Shown here in pieces: positions 35,601 through 46,819 of a stretch of 64,000 nt of DNA (the first letter of the stretch is position 1; every line of letters begins with the position of its first letter). Origin of the DNA: Owenia fusiformis. Its lineage: Eukaryota; Annelida; Polychaeta; Sabellida; Oweniidae. A program made the translations under genes and the position numbers. The notes beneath the pieces were generated by a model, which was not told where the DNA came from, ran no database searches, and saw nothing but the letters and a program-made list of their open reading frames with translations. The DNA is taken from NCBI GenBank assembly GCA_903813345.2, contig CAIIXF020000003.1, forward strand, positions 20,600,931-20,664,930. The letters are read 5' to 3'.

Positions 35601-38004
35601 AGGTTGACATGATGTGTACTTTTACTTGAATTTATGCATCCTTAATATTATCATGGAAAAACTGAAGGGAAATCCATTGATACCCATAAAGGTATGTAAC
35701 AGCATTGTTCAAGTGTGGGTCATTGGCATTAACGACTCATTATTTTGGGGGTAACTTACCAGTCAAAAGTGTTCCAGCAGTTGGGAGTGGGGCCACATCG
35801 ATAAATTCTGAAAAACAGATCAATACATTTAATAAACGATTTGACCATAAGTCGTATATTATCCTTTCGATCCTTCCATTGACGAGTTCCATAACGAATT
35901 AAATTTCATTTACGTGCTGTGCCACATTATAAAATCACATCTGTATAGATGTCAGTACAGGCTAGTGAATTGCATTTTACCATGACAACTGGAGTCACAT
36001 CCGGGTACATCTGATGCATAGTCGCATGCCCCGGCTACTGGGTTCCAAACTAAAGGTTCCATACACGCCTGCCTAAAATCAAGAGCATTTTCCTTATTAG
36101 GGTTTTATTGAATTGAATAAACTTATCTGACGATTCCCCGTCGACATGGCTTTCAGTGCGCCATATGTGTATCAATCATGAGACATAATGTCTACCGAGT
36201 ATATGAGGATGGATTTTTATTTAGGTTAAAACATATACCACAAGGATTAGAACAGTAACAGCCATTGTAGCGTTGATGGGATAACAATGAATCAAATAGC
36301 CAAAGGCAGGGTGATATTCGTGCTGACCATTTTGAGGAAACTGATTTTCTCCAGTCCCAACAAAGTTGACCTAGTGCGATCTTGGAGGAACGTTCGAGTG
36401 CGCATGATCAACATTAATTCAGGAGGATGAGGCGATGCGCATCGTAATTACACAATATCGTAGTATTCTGTGGAGTTGATCGTTTCACCATAGTTCATCC
36501 TTCTTCTGAGGGTGTACCTATTGACTCACCTTTCACCAACGAAGAAACCGAAACCATTTCCATGACACGTGACATAGTGACAGCAACTTCCAGTTGGATC
36601 GGGGAAAATTCCATGACGTTGGTTTCCACATTGTAATCTACAAAACTCTTTACGGAAAATGTTTACCTGAGAGTAAACCTTACAGATCGTCACATTATAA
36701 CACATGCAGAGAGATATTCTAATTAAATTCTAGAAATACTGGTATAGTGTTATGATTATCATTCATAAATACTTAATTGGCTTTAATTGAAATAAGGGTT
36801 TAATGTGAAAGTGTCAAAATAAGAAGTGCTTGTGATTCCACTTCGTAATTCAATTGCAATTCAAGTGAACAAGTCTACTCACCCAATAGATCTAAATCTG
36901 GAGAAAAGTAAATAAAAATATGGTTATTAGTCCCTGAAATTAAATATGTTAGTTGGGATATGGTGCACAATATCTTAAGGTGTCTGCAACAATTCGAACA
37001 CTATTCACACAATACATTCACTCATCCATTTCTCATCCCCTTTCCCATCATCGTCACACACATCTCAACCATGCAATCAATTGCAAACAAACGCATGTTA
37101 CAGTTTTTATCAAGAAAATGAAAAAGAATACTATGTACATTTTAATCAAAATTTCGAGGCGTATCATACCATGCAATGCTAATTAAAATTACAATTATAT
37201 CTCTACATAGAAACATTATATAGGATTATATTAAAACTAAACTATAATGCATTATCATGGACCATAGTATTGTTTTTCTTTCTTGGATAAAACTGATTAC
37301 GAGAATTAAATGTATTTTATTTTTGGTAGTTTAACAATTTAATCGAATAAAAGTTCGACTACAATGTTCATATTGTAATAATGATGTCCTGAATGATTTC
37401 TCCTCATTACTTCGCAATATTTGAGTATGGCTAAATTGCGATTTTGTGTTGTGAAGTATTGTGTTCGAATGCTTGTGTCATCGTTTTGTTCTGAGTTGGA
37501 TTTATCCGCTGGATATATTGCATAAAAATCCGTTAACCTGCAAATTCAATAAATCAAAAACAAAGTTAACTTTTGTCACATTTGGGTCATGGTATGTCAA
37601 CTCACTATAAACCCCGTTAAGGATAAAGTTGAGGTCAAGGTTAAAACTTAATTATGCTATTAGAACATTCCAAATTAATTTACAGGCAAATATATGAGTA
37701 GGGTATATTTATCCCTGACATACTAATATTGTATAAGTAATTCAAGGGGACATTCAACCACGGTGTCAATTGTAGCAGTGGTGCTAATACGTATTTCTAT
37801 CATGAAGGATCAGCTGCAGTACATTACATACTTAACTTATCATTTGAGATAGTTGGCAAAACTGACTAAGAAACACACATTAACAACAATGACATCATGA
37901 CGTTTTCAAAATATTGCCTTTGACTTTTTGATTATTGTTAAGACGTGTTAACTAAAGATGAAATAATAAATAAACTTACCTGTTACGATTAACTTTGTCT
38001 GCAT
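32638..38004 (-). CDS. gene C: diverged chitin-binding/laminin-G protein
   Basis: Exons in transcript order: 37980-38004 (from ATG), 36883-36897 (15-base microexon), 36530-36647, 35981-36072, 35760-35807, 35362-35517, 34656-35014, 34044-34235, 32638-32718 (tentative, stop TAA). In frame throughout; 361 codons plus stop. Chitin-binding module 1: EFCRLQCGN, GSCCHYVTCHG, ACMEPLVWNPVAGACD, GCDSSCH. Module 2: DQCFKNGRTYTF, GGTCYYVDN, MFDLEECACLG. Laminin-G: CECVAWFTFDTNFED, YFGERISVALWFRT, LLTNGCCNQPPTVEI, SWQHVAFTYDGQ, CDVTIGRGRDDPPGSF. Relative to A and B, their exons 7 and 8 are one exon here. The proposed last exon gives MELLQQIISLSKRQ, a plausible final laminin-G strand, then a hydrophobic tail (LTLLMFLFLLY), and lacks the VCRDCW motif of A, B and D. 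No signal peptide follows the proposed ATG, so an upstream exon may be missing. Confidence 0.75.
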
Positions 38005-39087
38005 GTTAATATTGGTAGCTTGTTTTTAACGTGATAAATCAATCACAAAGAACATAAACTTCAACAGAAGAGAATTGTTTTGACCTTCAGGGTATAGATT
38101 TGTAGCATGCTAAATGTTACAATACGTTCGGAATAAGTACATTTTACATTTGCGTTCCCTGAAAGTGTTTACTTTTCATATGAACCTTTGGCATTTTCTG
38201 AACATAGTTATTCAACAGTATTTAAAATTACAAAAATAGTTGAAAACATGTGATTCAGATTGTGAGACCCGCCACGCAATTTTATACATAAACGTATTCT
38301 TTATGAATATATATTTTTACAATATACTTTTTAACATAGTAAAAATAGTGTTCTTGTTTAAGAATTGTACTAGCTCTATTGAAGTGCAATATGTTACACA
38401 TCTTAAAAATGGAATTTCTCGGTAAACAACCGAGGCGGATCGACGGATTATCACTTAGTCCAATTGACCTTTTTACTTCAAGGCCGGTTGAAATATTGCT
38501 TTGTTAATTGGAAGAGAAGAGTTCATTAATGAACTCGTCTACGGAAAAAACTGAAAAATAAAAAAGGAAAAACACCAATTCCAGTTTTTCAACGAAGCAT
38601 CATAGCACACATTTTTTAAAATGATTTGATTCTGGCCAGCAGAATATCAGAGACCATGGTACCGGAAACTATGGTAATATATCCGGTTGACTACTGTTGT
38701 CGACTTTTATGAACCAGTGCGCACGATCGCTTTGCAAGTGAAAATGTGATCCAAGAACCCAGAATATATCCCTAAAAGACACCCTGGCCCCAAACACATT
38801 CAGTAAATGGATTCCTCATGTCAATTTTACAAAGTAACGTAATTTTGCCATTTTTTCTTTCTGTGAGAAGTTGTTAAACCCCAGTTTGTCTCAACAATAA
38901 CAAACTACATGGCGCCACTGATACGCCGAAACTTCTAGAAATTCGAATGCTCGTGCTGCCTATATAGTTTTGAATGGCATTCATGAATCAAATGATCATC
39001 ATAAATGCTTTATGATCCTTATGAACCAATTACCCCTTCTTCATTATCTTTTTCAATGGACAAAATACCAGTATGTAACCGTAAAAA
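38005..39087. other. left half of the C-D intergenic region, no gene recognised
   Basis: The region between the head-to-head genes C and D should hold their promoters and any missing first exons. I see no convincing signal-peptide exon. Confidence 0.35.
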
Positions 39088-40048
39088 GGTAACAGGACAA
39101 CTCATCCCTAAGACAACTCATCCCAAGACAAGTCATCCCCAAGACATCTCATCCCAAGACAACTCATCCCAAGACATCTCATCCCAAGACAACTCATCCC
39201 AAGACATCCCATCCCAAGACATCTCATCCCAAGACAACTCATCCCCAAGACAACTCTTCCCAACTTGAAATATAACATAATTTTATACAATTAATTTCAA
39301 TTTTTGAAAGATTATTTGAAACATATTTAGAGATTTTAGCAGTAAGCACACTCTGTTTGGCCATGGAATATCGTTTGTATTTTAGTTAGTTTAGTCTAGT
39401 TTTAGTTAATTTTTTGTTGATTGATTGGGATAAAGATAAACATGTTCAAATTAATATATACTTTCATTATTAAATCAAAGATAATCAAGGCTGTCAGATT
39501 AGGATTAACCTAATAAGAATGTATTATCCGAGGTATTATCAGAATAAAGCTCCCAGATTAAGTCAGTCATCTTTGTTTTAAAATATTTTGCTTAATTCCA
39601 ATATGTCATATTTGGCTTATTCTTAAATAAGATTTCCAATTTTAAACTTTCAGAATCATGATGAATGAATATGGAAATTATGTCTTTGATTTTTATTTTC
39701 TATTCTATATTCTCAAATATATTGAGAATTTGAGAATAACCCAGAATTAATAAAAAATACCGGGACGTGAAAGTAGAACATAACTTTCAAGTGCCATTTC
39801 AAAATGCTAAAACTTATCAATATTTAGATTGAGTGTATAATCAAACATCACTTTGTAATCGTAAAAATGAAAAAGGGATTTTAAATTTTATCAATAATAC
39901 TAGTGGGATGAGTTGTCTTGGGATGAGATGTCTTGGGATGAGTTGTCTTGGGATGAGATGTCTTGGGATGAGTTGTCTTAGGGATGACTTGTCTTGGGAT
40001 GACTTGTCTTAGGGATGACTTGTCTTGGGATGCGTTGTCTAGAAACCA
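39088..40048. mobile_element. foldback element with tandem-subrepeat arms, copy 2
   Basis: The left arm is GGTAACAGG plus tandem ACAACTCATCCCAAG units to about 39262. The right arm, about 39900-40048, is their reverse complement ending in TCTAGAAACCA. GTAAAAA flanks both ends (39081-39087 and 40049-40055), a probable target-site duplication. The interior matches copy 1 (23084-24456) in blocks such as AACTTGAAATATAACATAAT and TTTAGCAGTAAGCACAC. It lies between the divergent genes C and D. Confidence 0.88.
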
Positions 40049-40335
40049 GTAAAAATAACATAGGTCCAAGAAGTAAAGAGAAATCCCTGATACACAATGT
40101 TACAGTTCAGCCTGGTAAACTCAATGTGATTCAGACTTCCAAGTACATGAAAGACATTAAGATTCTGACCACCATCCTCTATATATTAATCTCAGTCCAA
40201 AATGTAAAACAGAGTCAACAAAAATGTACTTGCTATACCTTGATATACCTTCTTCGTACTTGAAATGGAACCTTACAAGCGGCTAACTCGAGTTTGGATG
40301 AAAAATCAAAAGCACGTCTGAAATTTAAAGGATCA

Positions 40336-40500
40336 ATCCTTCTTACGGAATAAATGTTGGAGTAATACAGGGATCTATGCTACTTACTTGTTCAATCATG
40401 TTCTTGATAATTAAAAAAATCATCTAGCAAAAGAATTGGTATTACTAATTTACTTTTGACTGATGATATTATTTTGATGACAATTAGAAACGATTACCCT
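40336..40500 (+). pseudogene. reverse-transcriptase fragment of a non-LTR retroelement
   Basis: The plus strand reads YGINVGVIQGSMLLTCSIMF, matching the YGVPQGSxLGPLLF block of LINE-type reverse transcriptases. After a one-base frame change it continues with LLLTDDIILM in place of the catalytic F/YADD block. The spacing between the two blocks is as in functional enzymes. Stops and the frameshift make it dead. No other part of the element is readable nearby. Confidence 0.6.
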
Positions 40501-41510
40501 TCTTAAATGATGCCCAGATGTTTACTTGTTTTTTGTTGGATATTTTCAAACAACCTTTACGTTGTTATTATTGTCTCTCGATCATTGAAAAATCTGATGA
40601 CATCATAAGTCCCCTTTGAAATATTAGAATTACATCGGAAATCATACGATTCGCCATTAAGCAAAACGTCGCCTTAATAAAATCAATCGAATGTCAATTT
40701 GATTGGCGTTAATTATCATTGTGGAAAAATACACAACGTGTCAAATCAATATGTAACTTAGTTTTCTGAAAGTTTCGACACTGACCGCTTAATATTGGAA
40801 GTACTTATTATACTGAACTACAATTTCCAAGGAATGACATGTCTACAAAATATTTACATAATCCACCTCAGGTAAGTACATGTCTAAACGTCAAAATAAG
40901 ACTAACGCTGCATGAGATTTTGTGTATATAAGTATATAATTAGTAAGGAATATCACAATAAATTGCTAGATCTAATTATGACATAGATTATCAGTGTCTT
41001 AAGAAATATTAATTTTATAAGTTTTAAAGATTATGAAGTGCTGTTAACCAATGAACCATCCTGATTTATAGTGAAGAACGTGGAAAATTCTAGAATTCTG
41101 TATTCGCAGCCTGAGAACAACCCACGATTCCTCTGTGAATTCATTGTAACTATATATAATCAATGCTGTCACCTAGATAAGAAGCAACATTTACATCATC
41201 ATTTTAAAAGATTTTTGTAGTTTTTTTCATATAGGATTCGGATATTGAAAATATAACATGTATATGACACATGTGTGTGTTTTCGTGTGTATAAAATGTT
41301 GTTGGCTCGTATTGGGTGAATGGATCTGACAGTTGTATGTGTTTTCAATAGCTTAAAATATAAATTTTAATTGTGTGTTTAAATAAAATGAGTTATCATT
41401 TTCTTGTTCTCGTAAGGTTAATATTATGTGACTGTAGATACGTGTGACCATCAACTAAAAATATGGAAACAATGTAATGATACTCATATTTTGATTTGTT
41501 TACATTGTAG
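40501..41510. other. 5' flank of gene D
   Basis: An ATG frame at 41389 (MSYHFLVLVRLILCDC) has a signal-like hydrophobic stretch, but its possible donors end in the wrong phase for the following microexon, so I did not join it. No other first exon was found. Confidence 0.3.
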
Positions 41511-44500
41511 ATGATCTAGCAGGTAAGTTAGCATTTTGTTTTTGAAAACTTCTACTTCTAAATAAGAATTGAACATAAAGGATATAAAAAGCGTTTATTA
41601 AAACGTTTTATGTAATTATCGTATCGTATTTTAAATTCCAGCTTTCTGTGAAGAAAAATGCGAAGGATTACCCGGTGGGGGATATTTCGCCGATCCAAAC
41701 AATTGCTGTGCGTATATCGCTTGTAAACCACTGGGTTTCACGTATGCTGGCTTCAACCAAACATGCATGTACCCATTGGTCTGGAACCAAGACCAGGGTA
41801 CCTGTGATTTTGCATTCCACGTTGATGGATGCGATGAGTCGTGTCATGGTGAGTGCGCATGCGCATTATGATATCCGATATATTGGTATCCCAATGTACC
41901 ATAGAGATACAAACTTTTTGACGTAGTGCAGTATTCTTTTTATCAATGATATAGCTAAGATTCCGTGAGAAGAACGCTCCATCCAACAGTAGATTAAGAG
42001 GGGTGTAGCTTCTAGTTCTTATGATCTTTTCCTTGTTTTGTCAATAGATAGATGTATAGCTTTCGGTTTCACACATGATAGAAAATATGATGCTAGAATG
42101 AAACAATGAAGTATATGCAAATAATTTCGCGAGGTAAAAGACATTGTCTGAAAAACGATGTTGCCTCTTTTAAGGTGATCCAAACCCGTGGACCGTGCCA
42201 GTTCCAACAGATGTTCTCACCGAAGGTAACACTTAATAGTATTTGGATTATGTACTGATTAGCCTTGGCTGTTTATCATTTCGTTAAATCGTATTTACAG
42301 AACAATTACAGTCATACAAGCAAAAGCAAGGATGAAACAGCATGCCCTAGTTTTTCTGTAGTTATATTTTTTGGAAAGCATAAGTAAATTGATAGAGGGT
42401 AAGCTGGTATGCAAATTAATGAATAATTTGAATTATATTGTAATTTTGCAATACAGAGGAAATTTGCCATGAAATTTCAATCCTATCTTATGATGAAAAA
42501 CATATTAATCATGCACTGCACGAACCGAAGAGGTAAATTGCCGGGTATTGTAACGCTCCTGCTTATGTTTAAATTCTCATTGTAGATGATTGTGTTAGGT
42601 ATGGAAACATTTACACCAAACACCCCACAAATCCTCAACTTTACTACGTAGACCACTACGGTATTGACCCAAACAACTCCAGACATGCTTCCTGTCCACC
42701 TGATTTCGAGTTCAGCCTTGACGAATGTCGTTGCGTTGGAATGAACGGTATGTATGTGTCGCGCATTTGCTTTTGGAGTGACGTTAGACCATATTGCTTA
42801 CTGATTCTTGTTAAGCTCGTATGGGTTTTGCATATATTGTTTTCAAAATACTTTCTCTTTGGTGCTGGTATTTATGCCCAAGCATTTCTGAATAGGAATT
42901 AGTTTTTGCTTAGAGAGATTGTGTCTAAGAGTGTATTTCAGTTTCAAGGCAGATATAGATAACTTATTGCTAATTCTCAAAAAGTACTTTTGCAAACTTT
43001 GCTGCCTGCAATGTTTGACATCAGAAATCTAGCTAACAGTATCTTAATTTCGTCGGTTCATCTAAAGAGGTCAGGATTTATCTGAAATATTTGTTGTCCA
43101 CAGGAGATGTGTCAAATAAAGATTGCGTCATATTATCTTTAGAAATATCCTCGGTATAACAGACAAATATAAGTTTGCATTGTAAACGCATCATAAAAAG
43201 TTGTACGTGTAATATGAACCGATATATTTCAGGTCCATGTCCATGTGACTGCATTTTCTGTCTACCATTTGAGAATGACAAAGTGAGGGATATTGTCAAT
43301 AGGAACTTCGTTGCTCATGAAGGTGTTAGGATCAATTCATACGCAGCACAGAACGCAGGGGACTCTCCTGGTCATTTTGGATGCCTCGGTGGAGAGTAAG
43401 CGACACTCAAATAACCATGCAATATATATTTTTCTAGAATATTCCATGATAATTGGAATATACATGTACTCACTATTCATTCAACGCATTGTCTGACACA
43501 CAGCCTGTCCAAACTAAGACATCTTACCCAAATTATATTTCCAGTGACAGCTACATCGAGTTTCCTGTGTTTGAGAACATGTATTATGGCAGTAAGTTCT
43601 CCATCAACTTTTTCTTCTATCCCATTGTTGATAACCTGCCTGCCGGTTCCGACATCGAGCTGGACAGCATACAGGGATTGTTCACCAATGGAGGATGTGG
43701 AGAGCCAGGGTCTATTGAACTCTACCTGTTAGGTTCATACCTTTATTTGAACTTCAGAACAGAAAATGGTGAACTTGAAAACTATATCGTTCAATATCCC
43801 GAAGACGTAAGTAGAGATTTACCACCTAATTATGATCACATTGCTCAGAACATAATAGTGTTCAATTGTACCTGTTCAAGGTCTGAGTTACTTTCTCTGA
43901 TACATACCATAGTCACATTGTACTCCCGTTCAAGACTTATGAATCAGAAATACTTTGTTAAAGCCTGTTAATCGTTGCCGATTTGAACTATTAATTGAGT
44001 AACAAAATAAATATCCAAGCATTAAAAGGATTTAAAACTCTATCCAGTTGGTACCTTCAAACTTATGGATGAGTTTTACTTAAATATACCATGTTCTGGA
44101 AATAACATTATTCTGTACCATAACACAGGTTTCGTGTTTTAGTTATAATGAATTGTAGCACAGATTGAGACTAATTATAAAAATACACATGTATGCATGT
44201 GTGTTTTGTGTGCATACAATTGAAAGTAACCTTCCAGCCTGCTGCAGACCCTGTGGTATATTCGAATCAAAGGATTTTGAATAGGCAGCATCATGACATC
44301 ACAGTTGTATACTGTGACGGTGAACTTAAGGTTTGCGTCAACAACAAATCCTGTGTAGTGATTGATGAATCTGTAGGACTGGGAGGTAAATAATTCTCTA
44401 TTATGTTCCGATTGTCTTCCAAAGAAAGTAATTTTGACATGAATGCCCCTTCTATTTTCTTTTGATGACCATTTTCTCGTATTACCTGCGAGAATATTCA

Positions 44501-45504
44501 CCAATAGAGCTCAAAATACATATAGTATTCTTACAAAGTACAGATTTATATATCTACTGGCCATTATGTATGAATGACTAAGAACCGTTTCAAAAATGCT
44601 GTTTCTTTAAGGATTATGGTCATCCTATTATATGAACATTACTAGTCAATCCCCGATAGAAATGTGGTTGTAATAATTGGACCGCAGTCGTAGATGGACG
44701 AAGATCTAACCCTAAGCCATCAAAGACTTTGACTTCGGCCATTTTCGTGATATTAAAATCTTCATTCGAAGATGGCCGAACATGCTTGTATTGCAACCGA
44801 AAATCTAACCCTTCAAGGAATTAAATTGGTTCATTGAAGCATCTTCGGCCATATCCGTGATATAAACATCTTCGGGTTGTGATGCATTGGTGCTCTCTGG
44901 TTGTTATACTGCCAAGTTACGATAATGTGAGACCACATTGCATTTTCCTCTCATTAAGAGAAGACTTAATCGTATTTAACTTCATACTAGGTAATGTACT
45001 GAGCACTGACCATCCACTGACGATTGGCAAATTCAACGATATTGAAGGTACAAGTGCTAAAGCCTGCATTGACAATGTGAGTGTACATTACATTATTAAC
45101 ATGCTCTGAATATTCAGGTTTGGACAAATGCCTTCTGAATCGTATATATGTGTGAATCAGTTGTACCATTTCAAAAATGCTGTCACAGAATTCGTCCTCA
45201 AATAAAAAGTAAAAATTCTAATGACCTAGTTACGTCAGTCGTTCCACATATTCCATTCATTTCTCAATTCATTGTATGAATGTTTATTTTTTTTTCTGGG
45301 GTCTTTCAGATGTCCGTTTGTCGGGACTGTTGGACCGATGAGCAGATTAAGGGTGTTCAGGCCTTTAACGAGTCCGCTGTGATGTGCGTCGCTGCAGATA
45401 TGGATGATATCACTTTACCAGGTGGAGGTTCCCTTCCACCAAGTGCTTCAGACCCTGCTGGCCCAGCTCCACCTTTACCACCCCCTCCACCTGGGAAGAA
45501 ATAA
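41511..45504 (+). CDS. gene D: chitin-binding/laminin-G matrix protein with proline-rich tail
   Basis: Exons: 41511-41522 (12-base microexon), 41642-41848, 42175-42225, 42586-42747, 43233-43395, 43545-43806, 44238-44385, 44991-45076, 45310-45504 (stop TAA). In phase throughout; 427 codons plus stop from a phase-1 start. Chitin-binding 1 is one exon here (FCEEKCEG, NCCAYIACK, TCMYPLVWNQDQGTCD, GCDESCH). Next come a linker (GDPNPWTVPVPTD), module 2 (LYYVDHYGIDPN, CPPDFEFSLDECRCVG), laminin-G (CDCIFCLPFEND, DSYIEFPVFENMYYG, LFTNGGCGEPGSIEL, ITVVYCDGELKVCVN) and MSVCRDCWTDEQ, then a Gly/Pro-rich tail ending PPLPPPPPGKK. An extra intron (43396-43544) splits the laminin-G exon that is whole in A, B and C. 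AATAAA at 45572-45577 is a good polyadenylation signal. The signal-peptide exon was not found. Confidence 0.83.
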
Positions 45505-45571
45505 TAATATCGTAACAATAGAACTTAACGAGAACTAATTCCCGGACTAATATTCAAGGCTTTTCAGATGC

Positions 45572-45577
45572 AATAAA
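45572..45577 (+). terminator. polyadenylation signal of gene D
   Basis: AATAAA 68 bases after the stop codon of gene D, the expected position for a short 3' UTR. Confidence 0.6.
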
Positions 45578-46171
45578 AAAGAACATTGTTCGATGTTTAG
45601 TATCGTCATTGAATCGAACACACCTGACCCTATGTTCGATTTGAAACGAATCCTGTCGATGATGTTTTGATGTGTACATACGCATGCGCCGTTTGTTGTC
45701 TACATATTGAGTCCTGTCCAACTCGTACAACACTTCACGATGAAATGCCCGTCCACATCTCAAGTCATCATTGATATCAAATTTGTATGGATTGATGAAA
45801 TAAACAATTTAGAAATTACAAATGTAGCAAGTTATTCTGTTATTACTACAGGTACTACAAAATTTACAAAATTTACAATGACTTCAAACTTTCATTGCAA
45901 TAAAAATGGAAAACTCCGATAAAGCATGTTTTCAATGAATCGTTGACAGGCACTTGGTTTCAAGCTATTACCAAACCAACGCGTCTACAACAAGATGGCC
46001 TATCTTCGGTAAATAGCAGATTTTTGTAAGATATTTTGTTTTCCCTAATCCCTAATCGTATGCATGCAGTTAGCACATTGTCTAAATAATAAGCATTCAA
46101 CCAACAACATCACGAAGCGACAAATTATTTAGTTACTTCCTTTTCTAACAGAGACGCGGTTGCGTTTTATT
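45578..46171. other. intergenic; contains a dispersed repeat
   Basis: AACAAGATGGCCTATCTTCG near 45989, followed by a TAGCAGATTTTTGTAAGATATT block, recurs with small changes near 55162-55206, so this is a dispersed repeat. No gene is seen. Confidence 0.45.
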
Positions 46172-46680
46172 GCTACAGAGGCACCAATTTATCGTATGAT
46201 CTGTAAAATAAAGCCCTTTGATTGGTCAGCTCTTATGTTCTACGGAGGCACCAATTTATCGTATGATCTGTAAAATAAAATCCCTCTGATTGGTCAGCTC
46301 TTATGTTCTACGGAGGCACCAATTTATCGTATGATCTGTAAAACAAAGCCCTCTGATTGGTCAGCTCTTATGTTCTACGGAGGGACCAATTTATCGTATG
46401 ATCTGTAAAATAAAGCCCTCTGATTGGTCAGCTCTTATGTTCTATATACCAATCTGTAATGCTACTGAGATCATACGATAAATGTTATAGAATGATTTGA
46501 AATGCAATACAGGATATATTCTACTCTCGATGTTCTGTATTGGCACTCGACTTCGTCTCGTGTGAATACAGAATTTCTCGAGCACACTGCATGTAAAATG
46601 AAGCCCTCTGATTGACCAGTTCTTGTGTCGTAGAAATCTTTATCGTAGGATCTGTAAAATGAAGCCCTCTGATTGGTTGT
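46172..46680. repeat. 67-bp tandem repeat containing GATTGGT/ACCAAT
   Basis: Four to five near-identical units of 67-68 bases (GGCACCAATTTATCGTATGA, then CTGTAAAATAAAGCCC, then TCTGATTGGTCAGCTCTTAT), followed by two diverged units to about 46680. An inverted repeat (TCTGTATTGCTACTGAGA and its complement, about 46706-46754) adjoins it. Confidence 0.88.
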
Positions 46681-46819
46681 TATTCTGCTGTATCAATCTG
46701 TATTGCTACTGAGATTGTCCCCATTGTTCATCTCAGTAGCAATACAGAAAATATTGGAACGGAGGGGATAATCTCAGTAACAATACAGAGAATACAGAAT
46801 ATTTCTTAGAGATTATTTC

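Noticed and set aside
39100-39260. Regularly spaced short repeats resembling a CRISPR array
   Set aside because: The units are contiguous with no unique spacers, occur in inverted pairs at element ends, and the genome is eukaryotic.
39005-39290. Open frames on both strands rich in repeated SSQDN and CLGM strings
   Set aside because: They are translations of the foldback arm subrepeats, not proteins. The same applies to the frames at 24269-24457 and 39881-40069.
40861-40872. CAG followed by GTAAGTACA as donor of a first exon of gene D
   Set aside because: The ATG frame before it ends in phase 2, which would create a stop on joining to the 12-base microexon.
41389-41420. Possible signal-peptide exon of gene D (MSYHFLVLV)
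   Set aside because: The available donors end in phase 0, and the following microexon read in phase 0 would contain a stop codon.
43453-43971. 172-codon open frame taken as one exon
   Set aside because: Only 43545-43806 is exon. The ends read into introns, as shown by the AG/GT borders and phase match with neighbouring exons.
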